Assembly (NCBI GenBank): GCA_015067545.1
Contig: SVMG01000004.1
Location: 1-64,000 of the forward strand
Length of the DNA stretch: 64,000 bases
Origin: Oscillospiraceae bacterium
GTDB lineage: Bacteria > Bacillota > Clostridia > Oscillospirales > Oscillospiraceae
Reading direction: 5' to 3'
A program made the position numbers and the translations under genes. Shown piece after piece: positions 16,097 through 23,931 of this stretch. The notes under the pieces are model-generated. The model saw nothing but the letters and a program-made list of their open reading frames with translations, made no database searches and was not told the DNA's origin. Numbering within the stretch: position 1 is the first letter of the stretch; the number at the start of each line of letters is the position of its first letter.

Positions 16097-17164
16097 TTAT
16101 TCTGCAGTAGGATAGGCGGAATAATCCCAAACATAATTGGTCATTTCCCCTTGTGTATACAGCCGGAAACCGTCCTGTTCGTTGCAGCGCAGCAAGTCTA
16201 TGTAATAGTATTCCCCATCGATCTGCACCGCATTCCACACCCAGGGCGCGCCTTCCCGTGTGCCGGTGACCACATGGCCGTCCAAGCCCGCCTGGCGGCA
16301 CATGGCACTGTAAACCATGGCAAAAGCACGGCTGTCGCCCACGCCGTGTAAAAGCAAGCTGTATGCCGGTGTGATGGAGGTCTGGATATTGTATTCATAC
16401 CGATCCATCAAAAACCCGTAAAGCCGCTGGGCTTTTTCAGCTGCTGTCCAGTCACCTGCCAAATGCTGCGCCGCAGAAGAAAACACGGGCGCGACCTTAT
16501 TCTGCAAGGTTCGCAGCTGGGCCCGGCTGGTCTGATAGGAGAATTTAAGCTCCACGATCTGCTCGATCCCCTCTTCCGGGTACAGACTGACCGTCACTTC
16601 CGGCGCTTCCATCACCTTTTGGGGATAGGCCAGCGCATAATCGGCCACCATTTGGGCATAGTCCACCTGGCCCGGATCTGCAAAATACAGCACCACACCG
16701 GCATCACAGTCATCCAAATGCTGTGCGAGGATCTGCTCTACCTGCTCCAATGTCTGCACCCTTTGGATCTTGTCCGCGTGCACCCGATTCTGCAAGTAGG
16801 TGATCTGCACACTGACTGCATTCCGGCCGCCGCTGGCGCCGAATACATAGCCGATCTCCTCCACCGCATAGACAGCAAAGGGGTCATTTTGTCGGATCTC
16901 CCGGATGGCTTTGTCCAGATCCGCCCGGGCGGCATCCTCTGTGTCATACTGCATGGAAAGCATGCCGCTTTCCGCGCCGTTTTCCACCAAAGCTTCCAGT
17001 ACCCGGATCAGCTCCTCATAATCGGACACATTTTCTGCCGGCTTTTCTTCTTGATTGGCCGCTTCCTTGTGGGGCTTCACAGAAGAATAACTGCCGTCCG
17101 TCCAAAAGCTGCATCCACTGAGCAGCAAACACAGCACCATAACAAGCGCGATCATTTTTCTCAT
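16097..17164 (-). CDS. Lipoprotein with degenerate transglutaminase-like domain
   Basis: The 355-residue protein has a lipoprotein signal, MRKMIALVMVLCLLLSGCS, so it is probably surface-anchored. The C-terminal part (AFAMVYSAMCRQAGLDGHVVTG, then YYYIDLL) follows the transglutaminase/papain-like fold. The position that normally carries the catalytic Cys reads GDSRAF, and PWVWN stands where HAWN is usual. Only the Asp is retained, so it is probably not a protease or transglutaminase and may bind peptidoglycan or protein. ATG 17164 has AAAGGAGT 8 nt upstream; the track GTG 17173 lies inside that site. It follows the YitT gene by 17 nt. Confidence 0.75.
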   Translation of the reverse strand: MRKMIALVMVLCLLLSGCSFWTDGSYSSVKPHKEAANQEEKPAENVSDYEELIRVLEALVENGAESGMLSMQYDTEDAARADLDKAIREIRQNDPFAVYAVEEIGYVFGASGGRNAVSVQITYLQNRVHADKIQRVQTLEQVEQILAQHLDDCDAGVVLYFADPGQVDYAQMVADYALAYPQKVMEAPEVTVSLYPEEGIEQIVELKFSYQTSRAQLRTLQNKVAPVFSSAAQHLAGDWTAAEKAQRLYGFLMDRYEYNIQTSITPAYSLLLHGVGDSRAFAMVYSAMCRQAGLDGHVVTGTREGAPWVWNAVQIDGEYYYIDLLRCNEQDGFRLYTQGEMTNYVWDYSAYPTAE

Positions 17165-17181
17165 GTTCCCCACTCCTTTCT

Positions 17182-18045
17182 TTACAGTGCATCCTTGGAA
17201 TAACGGGAGAAGCCGTCTCCCAGAACCTGGTGCGCCTCCTGCACGATGATAAATGCATCGGGATCCACCGCCACCACCAATTCCTTCAGCTCTGCCAGCT
17301 GCTGGCGCTTGACTGCGGTGAGGATCACCTTGGTATCCTTGTGGCTGTATGCACCCTCACCCTTGAGGAAGGTCGCGCCACGGCCCAGTTCATCGCTGAT
17401 CTTTTTTGCCACCGCATCGTGGTGCTGTGTGATGATCAGCGCCACCTTGGAATAGTCGAAGCGATAAACCACCGCATCGATCACCTGACCCATCACAAAT
17501 ACGGCAATGCCACAGTACAGTGCCTTACTCATATCTCCAAAGGCGATGCCCGTCAGGGCCACCACCGTCAGATCAAAGCAGGTATTGATGGTTCCGATGG
17601 CCATATTGGGCCATCTGCGCTTGAGTAAGCGCACGATAATATCCGAGCCGCCGGTGGTTGCGCCGGTCATAAACACCGTGCCCAAGCCCAAGCCGCACAG
17701 CACGCCGCCGTAGAGCGCCGCCACCAGCGGATCTGCTTCCGGCACCGGCAATATGCTGAGCACATCAATGGAAACCGAGCTTGTAAGCATACCGATCAGC
17801 GACAGGAAAAAGAACCGTTTTCCCAACGTCCATCCACCTATGACAAACAGGGGGATATTGATGAGTATCGTCAGCGTACCCACTGTGCCAAAGTCAAGCA
17901 AATGCACCAGGATCATGGAAAGACCCGAAAGGCCGCCCGCGTTCATATCATGGGATACCATGAACATATTGAAGCCCGCACCAAACAGGGCACTGCCAAT
18001 GATGATCTGCAAAATACTCCCCAGAGAGCGTACTTTGTTTTTCAC
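17182..18045 (-). CDS. YitT family membrane protein with DUF2179 domain
   Basis: This is a predicted integral membrane protein of 287 residues. Five or six hydrophobic segments (for example LQIIIGSALFGAGFNMFMV and MTGATTGGSDIIVRLL) are followed by a cytosolic DUF2179 domain of about 80 residues (IITQHHDAVAKKISDELGRGATFL). The family's function is not established; a transport role has been suggested. GTG 18045 is chosen because GAGGTG lies 7 nt upstream; the track start at 18084 lies within the parC end. It is directly downstream of the ParC-like gene (4 nt between stop and start). Confidence 0.85.
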   Translation of the reverse strand: MKNKVRSLGSILQIIIGSALFGAGFNMFMVSHDMNAGGLSGLSMILVHLLDFGTVGTLTILINIPLFVIGGWTLGKRFFFLSLIGMLTSSVSIDVLSILPVPEADPLVAALYGGVLCGLGLGTVFMTGATTGGSDIIVRLLKRRWPNMAIGTINTCFDLTVVALTGIAFGDMSKALYCGIAVFVMGQVIDAVVYRFDYSKVALIITQHHDAVAKKISDELGRGATFLKGEGAYSHKDTKVILTAVKRQQLAELKELVVAVDPDAFIIVQEAHQVLGDGFSRYSKDAL

Positions 18046-18049
18046 GCGA

Positions 18050-20299
18050 TCACACCTCGAAACTGATCTGCTTTTCCGGTGCATCTTCCTCTTTCAGCGG
18101 CGCGCCGGCAGAGGGAATGTTTCTGCTGCGGTAGCGGCTCTGATTGACGATGCCGCAATCCTTAAGCAGCTGCACCCCGGAAACTGCAGCCTTTTTCTTC
18201 AAGGATACCACCGAAACGCCAATGGTATTCCGGGTAGTCTTGGGAAGCAGCTGGGCGGTGGAGAAGATCACTGCACGGCTGTCCGTGGTGTAGACCGCCA
18301 TTTGGGTATCCTCGGTCATGGCAAAGGCTTCTACCAGCTTACTCTTGTCAGAGTATGCACCGGTGAGCTTCTTGCGGTTGGTCTTGGTCTCATAAGCAGA
18401 CAGGGGCACTTTTGCGGCCTTGCCGTTTTCAAAGAAGAACAGCACAAAGCCCTTGTAATCCCCGGGCAGTACGATCTGTACTACACTTTCACCGGGATCC
18501 ATACCCAGCTTTTGGGGCAGATAATCGCCCAACTGGGATGCCTTGCCATCCTCAAAATCGGAAAGACGGGTCTTATAGCACTGGAACTGGTCGGTAAATA
18601 CCAGCATCTCTTCCTTGTTGCTGGACTCCACGCTGAGGCGCAGGCTGTCGCCTTCCTTGAACTTCTGTTCGCCGCTCATCCGCAGGGATTGGGCGGTGAT
18701 CTTCTTGAAGTAGCCTTCCTTGGACAGGAAGATGGTCACCGCATAATCCGGCACCTGCTCCTCTTCCTCGTCGATCTCAATGGAAGCCGATTCGTAGATG
18801 ATCTCGGTCTTGCGGGGCTGACCATAGGTTTCTGCAACCTTCTTCAGCTCGGAAATGATCACATTTTGCAGCTTGGCGTGGCTGTTCAGGATTCCCTTGA
18901 GCTCCTTGATCTCCTTTTCCAGGTCGGAGATGGCCTTGGTCTGCTTGAGGATGTATTCCTTGTTGATGTTGCGCAGTTTGATCTCCGCAACGAAGTTGGC
19001 CTGGATCTCATCGATACCGAAGCCGATCATCAAGTTGGGGATAACCTCTGCATCCAGCTCCGTCTCACGAATGATCTTGATGGCCTTGTCGATGTCCAGC
19101 AGGATGCGCTCCAAGCCTTTCAGCAGATGCAGGCGGTCTTCCTTCTTTTGGATCTGGAAGAAAATACGGCGCTTGACGCATTCGATCCGCCATGCCGTCC
19201 ATTCTTCCAAAATTTCGCCCACGCCCATCACCCGGGGCATACCGGCGATCAGAATGTTGAAATTACAGGGGAAGCTGTCCTGCAGGGTGGTCATACGGAA
19301 CAGCTTTTGCATCAGCTTTTCCGGCTCAACACCGCGTTTTAAGTCGATGGTCAGCTTCAGACCGCCCAGGTCGGTCTCGTCACGCATGTCGTTGATCTCT
19401 TTGATCTTGCCGGCCTTAATGAGCTCCGCCACCTTGTCCATGATGACTTCCGTGGTGGTGGAATAGGGGATCTCATAGATTTCGATCAGATTGCCCTCTT
19501 TGACATAGCGCCACTTGGCACGGAGCTTAAAGCTGCCCCGGCCGGTTTGATAAATTTCCCGGGTGGCATTTTCATCAAAGAGCAGTTCACCGCCGGTGGA
19601 AAAGTCCGGGCCGGGCAGGGTCTGCAAAATGTCATGATCGGGGTTTTCCATCAGGGCGATGGTGGTGTCGCAAATTTCCTTCAAATTGAAGGAGCAGATA
19701 TTGGACGCCATACCCACAGCAATGCCCTGGTTCGCAGAAACCAGTACATTGGGGAAGGTGGTGGGAAGCAGGGAGGGCTCTTTCATGGTGGCATCGTAGT
19801 TGTCCACCATGTCAACCGTATCGGAGTCGATATCCCGGAACAGCTCCTCGCAGAACTTGTCCAGCTTTGCTTCCGTATAACGGGAGGCCGCATAGGCCAT
19901 ATCCCGGGAATAGACCTTACCGAAGTTACCCTTGGAGTCCACAAAGGGATGCAGCAGGGTCTCATTGCCCCGGGCAAGACGCACCATGGTCTCATAAATA
20001 GCCGCATCGCCGTGGGGATTCAAGCGCATGGTCTGGCCAACGATGTTGGCAGATTTCGTCCGTCCGCCGTTGAGAAGACCCATTTTGTACATGGTATACA
20101 GGAGTTTGCGGTGGGAAGGCTTGAAGCCATCGATCTCGGGAATGGCCCGGGATACGATCACTGACATGGCATAGGGCATGTAGTTGATCTCCAGGGTCTC
20201 GGAGATCGCCTGCTCGGTGGTAGAACCCACCAGACCCATAATGCCGCTGGTGTCGATCTTTTTCTTATTCTGTTCCGGTTCTTTCTTCTTTCGTGCCAT
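18050..20299 (-). CDS. parC: Type IIA topoisomerase subunit A (ParC/GyrA-like)
   Basis: This DNA breakage-reunion subunit of a topoisomerase IV-like enzyme has 749 residues. The N-terminal region contains MPYAMSVIVSRAIPEIDG and GFKPSHRKLLYTMY. The catalytic tyrosine is in AASRYTEAKL, near residue 120. A central coiled coil (KQTKAISDLEKEIKELKGIL) is followed by a beta-pinwheel-like C-terminal domain without a GyrA box that I can see, favouring ParC over GyrA. The track start is TTG 20350 within a repeat; ATG 20299 with AAGGAG 7 nt upstream is preferred. It pairs with the ParE-like gene upstream. Confidence 0.88.
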   Translation of the reverse strand: MARKKKEPEQNKKKIDTSGIMGLVGSTTEQAISETLEINYMPYAMSVIVSRAIPEIDGFKPSHRKLLYTMYKMGLLNGGRTKSANIVGQTMRLNPHGDAAIYETMVRLARGNETLLHPFVDSKGNFGKVYSRDMAYAASRYTEAKLDKFCEELFRDIDSDTVDMVDNYDATMKEPSLLPTTFPNVLVSANQGIAVGMASNICSFNLKEICDTTIALMENPDHDILQTLPGPDFSTGGELLFDENATREIYQTGRGSFKLRAKWRYVKEGNLIEIYEIPYSTTTEVIMDKVAELIKAGKIKEINDMRDETDLGGLKLTIDLKRGVEPEKLMQKLFRMTTLQDSFPCNFNILIAGMPRVMGVGEILEEWTAWRIECVKRRIFFQIQKKEDRLHLLKGLERILLDIDKAIKIIRETELDAEVIPNLMIGFGIDEIQANFVAEIKLRNINKEYILKQTKAISDLEKEIKELKGILNSHAKLQNVIISELKKVAETYGQPRKTEIIYESASIEIDEEEEQVPDYAVTIFLSKEGYFKKITAQSLRMSGEQKFKEGDSLRLSVESSNKEEMLVFTDQFQCYKTRLSDFEDGKASQLGDYLPQKLGMDPGESVVQIVLPGDYKGFVLFFFENGKAAKVPLSAYETKTNRKKLTGAYSDKSKLVEAFAMTEDTQMAVYTTDSRAVIFSTAQLLPKTTRNTIGVSVVSLKKKAAVSGVQLLKDCGIVNQSRYRSRNIPSAGAPLKEEDAPEKQISFEV

Positions 20300-20321
20300 A
20301 AGTGCACTCCTTATTGTTAAT

Positions 20322-20506
20322 GCCCTCCCCCGGAGGGAGGGTGGATTCAAATTCAGCGCGTCAGCTGAATTTGAAGACGGGTGAGGAACGGCGAAAAGTT
20401 TTATGTTCGAGGAAGTCTGTTAGGGTGTCAAAACCTTCGGATTTCCGCCCGCATTCCTCATCCGCCCCAGTGTGCGCACTGGGGCACCTTCCCCTCGGGG
20501 GAAGGC
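20322..20506. repeat. Multi-hairpin intergenic repeat element between parE and parC
   Basis: The whole gap between the two topoisomerase genes is a palindrome-rich element. Its ends are C/G-rich hairpins (CCCTCCC...GGAGGGAGGG and CCTTCCCC...GGGGAAGG), with AAATTCAGC/GCTGAATTT and the perfect palindrome CCAGTGTGCGCACTGG inside. The last palindrome recurs in the 60575-60670 repeat. No ORF of its own is credible. Confidence 0.7.
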
Positions 20507-20509
20507 TCT

Positions 20510-22492
20510 TTACGAAATATCCGCCAGCTCCAGATATTTGGCGCCGTTTTCCGCAATAAAATTCTTACGTTCCTGCAGGGCATCGCCCAGCAGGACATCG
20601 AAATAGTGACTGGTGCGTTCCGCATCCTCAGGCATGACCTTGATGAGCCGACGGGTCTCCGGGTTCATGGTGGTCATCCACATCATCTCCGGATCGTTTT
20701 CGCCAAGACCCTTGGAGCGCTGGATGGTCACCTTTTTGCCCTCCAGCTCGGAAAGGATCTTTGCCTTTTCCGATTCGTTGTAGGCAAACCAGGTCTTGTC
20801 CTTGTGGGTAATTTCAAACAAGGGAGACTCTGCGATATACACATAGCCGTCCCGGATCAGTGTCGGACACAGGCGGTACAGCATGGTCAAAATCAGCGTG
20901 CGGATCTGGAAGCCGTCCACATCTGCGTCGGTACAGATGACCACCTTGTTCCACCGCAGCTGAGAAATGTCGAAGCTGGAAAGATCCTTGGCCTTTTTAC
21001 CCTGGATCTCCACGCCACAGCCCAGCACCTTCATCAGATCGGTGATAATGGGAGACGCAAAAATCTTGTTGTAATCCGCTTTCAGACAGTTGAGGATCTT
21101 ACCGCGCACCGGCATGATGCCCTGGAATTCTGCATCACGGCTTAATTTGACGCTGCCCAATGCGGAGTCACCCTCCACGATGTAGAGTTCCCGCTTGTCC
21201 GTATCCTTGCTGCGGCAGTCCACAAATTTCTGCACCCGGTTGGCAATGTCCACCTTGGCAGAAAGGTTCTTCTTGATATTGGACTTGGTCTTTTCCGCAG
21301 ATTCCCGGGCGCGCTTGTTGATGAGGATCTGCTCTGCGGCCCGGTCGGCCTCCTGCTTGTTCTCAATGAACCAAACCTGCAGCTGATCCTTGAAGAAGGC
21401 TGTCATGGCCTCCTGGGTGAACTTGGAGTTGACGGACTTCTTGGTCTGGTTCTCAAAGCAGCCGATGGTGGAGAAGCAGTTGGTCACCAGCACCAGAGAA
21501 TCCTGGATGTCCTGATAGAGAATTTTGTTCTCATTCTTGGTGTACTTGTTGTTCTCGCGCAGATACTTGTCAAAGGCCGCAGTAAAGCCCAGGCGCACGG
21601 CCCGATCCGGGCTTCCGCCGTATTCCAGCCAGGAGGAATTGTGATAGTATTCCACATGGCTCACCTGCTTGCTGAAACAGAAGGAGCAGGTGATCTTCAG
21701 CTTCATTTCCGGGCGGTTGTCCGCATCCCGGCCACGGCGCTCGGTCTCCCAATATGTGGGCATGGTGAAGGCATTGTCGCCAACCAGCTCGCCGATATAC
21801 TCCTTAATGCCGTCCTGGTAGCAATATTCTTCCTCTTCAAACTTTTTGCCAACCTGGTTGCGGAATTTGAAGCGAACGCCCTTGTTCACCACCGCCTGGC
21901 GGCGCAGAACATCCCGGTAGTAGTCCGCAGGGATGTTGATGTCCGTAAACACCTGTTTATCCGGCTTCCAATGGAACACAGAGCCGGTCTTACGGCCACG
22001 GTCAGTGGGCTCTTTCTTAAGGCCGCCCTTGTTGCGGCCCTTTTCAAAATGCAGGTCGTAGCGGAAGCCGTCCCGGCGGATGGTGGCGTCAAAAAATTCA
22101 GAAGCATACTGTGTGGCACAGGAGCCCAGGCCGTTCAGGCCCAAAGAATATTCATAGTTCTCGCCGTTTTCCCCGTACTTGCCGCCGGCGTACATCTCGC
22201 AGAACACCAGTTCCCAGTTGTAGCGCTTTTCCTTTTCATTGTAGTCCACAGGACAGCCGCGGCCAAAATCCTCCACCTCAACGCTCATATCCTCGTAACG
22301 GGTGACGATGATGGTGTCGCCATGACCCTCCCGGGCCTCGTCGATGGCGTTGGAGAGGATCTCAAAAACCGCGTGCTTACAGCCCTCCAGATCGTCCGAG
22401 CCGAAGATGACCGCCGGGCGCTTGCGCACCCGGTCCTCGCCCTTGAGCATGGAGATACTGGAATTGCCGTATTGTTCCTTTTTTGTAGCCAT
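20510..22492 (-). CDS. parE: Type IIA topoisomerase subunit B (ParE/GyrB-like)
   Basis: This ATPase and TOPRIM subunit of 660 residues is the partner of the adjacent ParC-like protein. GHKL motifs are EILSNAIDEAREG, VEDFGRGCPVD and LGLNGLGSCATQ. A transducer domain follows, then the TOPRIM motifs IVEGDSALGSVK and CTDADVDGFQIRTL. The sequence is divergent from canonical GyrB (for example a CPVD motif, and KRPAVIFGS instead of KRPGMYIGS), so it is the second, ParE-like pair. The track start at 22567 lies upstream of the promoter -10; MATKKEQYG at 22492 is taken, although its ribosome site is weak. Confidence 0.87.
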   Translation of the reverse strand: MATKKEQYGNSSISMLKGEDRVRKRPAVIFGSDDLEGCKHAVFEILSNAIDEAREGHGDTIIVTRYEDMSVEVEDFGRGCPVDYNEKEKRYNWELVFCEMYAGGKYGENGENYEYSLGLNGLGSCATQYASEFFDATIRRDGFRYDLHFEKGRNKGGLKKEPTDRGRKTGSVFHWKPDKQVFTDINIPADYYRDVLRRQAVVNKGVRFKFRNQVGKKFEEEEYCYQDGIKEYIGELVGDNAFTMPTYWETERRGRDADNRPEMKLKITCSFCFSKQVSHVEYYHNSSWLEYGGSPDRAVRLGFTAAFDKYLRENNKYTKNENKILYQDIQDSLVLVTNCFSTIGCFENQTKKSVNSKFTQEAMTAFFKDQLQVWFIENKQEADRAAEQILINKRARESAEKTKSNIKKNLSAKVDIANRVQKFVDCRSKDTDKRELYIVEGDSALGSVKLSRDAEFQGIMPVRGKILNCLKADYNKIFASPIITDLMKVLGCGVEIQGKKAKDLSSFDISQLRWNKVVICTDADVDGFQIRTLILTMLYRLCPTLIRDGYVYIAESPLFEITHKDKTWFAYNESEKAKILSELEGKKVTIQRSKGLGENDPEMMWMTTMNPETRRLIKVMPEDAERTSHYFDVLLGDALQERKNFIAENGAKYLELADIS

Positions 22493-22528
22493 AATAAATA
22501 CCACACTTATCCATAATAATTCCAGTTT

Positions 22529-22557
22529 ATTATACGCATTTTTCGTCAAAAAGTCAA
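22529..22557 (-). promoter_or_regulatory. SigA-type promoter for the parE-parC unit
   Basis: On the minus strand TTGACT, a 17-nt spacer and TATAAT lie about 37 nt upstream of the chosen parE start. This argues against the longer ORF. Confidence 0.8.
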
Positions 22558-22604
22558 CAATTGCCAAAACCGCTATTTTCCTGTCCGGAATTTGTCCTGT
22601 GCAC

Positions 22605-22633
22605 TTGCATTCGACAAAAAAGTGCGCTATAAT
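22605..22633 (+). promoter_or_regulatory. SigA-type promoter for the SQP-repeat protein gene
   Basis: TTGCAT, a 17-nt spacer and TATAAT lie 26 nt before the ATG, with AAAGGAAG as ribosome site. Confidence 0.8.
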
Positions 22634-22659
22634 AGGCCGAAGAAAGGAAGCGTTTATAG

Positions 22660-23784
22660 ATGAAGCTGACTACAAAACAAATCATGTTTATTCTGATGTG
22701 CACCCTTTTGGTGCTGGTGGTGGTAATGGGCTCTATCGTACTCAGCCGCATCAGCGGCCTTTTTCAGCTGAGCGTGCCCAATAACACAACTGCTCCCTCG
22801 GATGTGCCGTCTTCGTCCAGTTCTGTTCCGGAATCCTCTTCTGTGATCCCCTCCTCCAGTCAACCGCCTGAGACCACCGTGCCCCATGTGCATGACTACC
22901 AGAAGGGCAAGACCGTTTCCGCCACCTGCGACACCCAGGGCTACACCCTGTATAGCTGCTCCTGTGGCAAGACCGATATCCGGGATTTCAAGAATCCTCT
23001 GGGTCATAAATACGGCGAAGCAACCGTTGTCAAGGCCACCTGTGAGACCGACGGCTACACAGAGCGCGTCTGCAGCCGCTGCCAAAAGGCGGAACGCACC
23101 AATCCCACCACCGCCGGTCACAAATTCAGCTCCTGGGCTCCCATTTCCGTATCCGACGGAACACCTGTCAACGAGCAGCGCACCTGCAGTGGCTGTAAGG
23201 TAACGGAGATCCGCAGCCTGGATACCGCAAACACTTGGGTGATCCGCAAAACCACACAGGAGCCCATGGGTGTGTATACCTGCTACAAGATCGTGGTGGA
23301 TCTTTCTGACACTGACACAGATCCCACCTATGAGCTTTACATTGGCCTGCCCAACAAGAATCTGAGCTTCGACTATGCGCAGGGCCGGCTGACTGTTCAC
23401 TACATCGCCGTGGGCGAGGACGAAAGCTACCAGGTGCCGTCCGACGCCACCGTGCTGACCATCTCTGCCGACGGCACAGTAACCACAAAGAAGCCGGGCA
23501 CAACAGAAGATCCCGATCCCAGCACCGGATCCAGCTCCGGCAGCAGCGAACCGGGTTCCAGCGCTTCCGGCTCTCAGCCCGGCTCTCAGCCCGGCTCGCA
23601 GCCGGATTCTCAGCCGGATTCTCAACCGGCTTCTCAGCCCGATTCGCAGCCTACTTCTCAGCCTACTTCTCAGCCTACTTCTCAGCCCGATTCGCAGCCT
23701 ACTTCTCAACCTACTTCTCAACCTACTTCTCAACCGGACTCCCAGCCCAGCAGCTCCGGCCCGGCTAACGAAGACGATAACTAA
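22660..23784 (+). CDS. Membrane-anchored surface protein with Cys-rich repeats and SQP tail
   Basis: The 374-residue protein has an N-terminal TM anchor (about 8-30), a Ser/Pro-rich stalk, then three repeats of the pattern H-(Y/F)...C...GY(T)...C..C seen in several Clostridial surface proteins (CSCGKTDI, CSRCQKAE, CSGCKVTE). A beta-rich domain follows, and the C-terminus is about 60 residues of SQP-[G/D/A/T] tetrapeptides. There is no LPXTG motif, so the N-terminal helix is the likely anchor. Function is unknown; a zinc-binding or cell-wall-spanning role is a guess. The opposite-strand ORF in the track is a shadow of the repeats. Confidence 0.75.
   Translation: MKLTTKQIMFILMCTLLVLVVVMGSIVLSRISGLFQLSVPNNTTAPSDVPSSSSSVPESSSVIPSSSQPPETTVPHVHDYQKGKTVSATCDTQGYTLYSCSCGKTDIRDFKNPLGHKYGEATVVKATCETDGYTERVCSRCQKAERTNPTTAGHKFSSWAPISVSDGTPVNEQRTCSGCKVTEIRSLDTANTWVIRKTTQEPMGVYTCYKIVVDLSDTDTDPTYELYIGLPNKNLSFDYAQGRLTVHYIAVGEDESYQVPSDATVLTISADGTVTTKKPGTTEDPDPSTGSSSGSSEPGSSASGSQPGSQPGSQPDSQPDSQPASQPDSQPTSQPTSQPTSQPDSQPTSQPTSQPTSQPDSQPSSSGPANEDDN
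23572..23749 (+). repeat. Tandem 12-nt coding repeat (SQP-x tetrapeptides)
   Basis: About fifteen in-frame copies of a 12-nt unit around TCTCAGCC encode SQPG, SQPD, SQPA and SQPT. The unit length is a multiple of three, so copy-number change would alter stalk length without a frameshift. Confidence 0.9.
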
Positions 23785-23791
23785 ACAAACT

Positions 23792-23819
23792 CCGGCCTGC
23801 TGATGCTTCAGCAGGCCGG
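23792..23819 (+). terminator. Intrinsic terminator after SQP-repeat gene
   Basis: A 12-bp perfect stem, CCGGCCTGCTGA with TCAGCAGGCCGG, is followed by TTCTTC. Confidence 0.8.
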
Positions 23820-23842
23820 TTCTTCATCCTGTCAAAAAAGTG

Positions 23843-23875
23843 GTGTCATTCCCCTGCGGCTCCTCGCAATGACAC
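23843..23875. repeat. Short TGTCATT/AATGACA repeat
   Basis: GTGTCATT and AATGACAC enclose 17 nt (CCCCTGCGGCTCCTCGC). It has the same termini as the larger elements at 29736, 50281, 52696 and 60575 and looks like a minimal or deleted copy. Confidence 0.7.
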
Positions 23876-23889
23876 AGATATCTGCAAAC

Positions 23890-23923
23890 CAAAACCCGGG
23901 AAGCGCATCCGCACTTCCCGGGT
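23890..23923 (-). terminator. Intrinsic terminator of the glycosyltransferase gene
   Basis: ACCCGGGAAG and CTTCCCGGGT form the stem; on the minus strand the hairpin is followed by TTTT. Confidence 0.82.
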
Positions 23924-23931
23924 GGAATTTT

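Noticed and set aside
17753-19342. 529-aa plus-strand ORF
   Set aside because: It is a shadow of parC and the YitT-family gene.
22654-23733. 359-aa minus-strand ORF rich in RLRSRL repeats
   Set aside because: It is a shadow of the SQP tetrapeptide repeats of the real gene.
23572-23749. CRISPR or non-coding minisatellite
   Set aside because: The 12-nt unit is in frame and encodes a regular SQP-x stalk in a gene with a promoter, signal/anchor helix and terminator.
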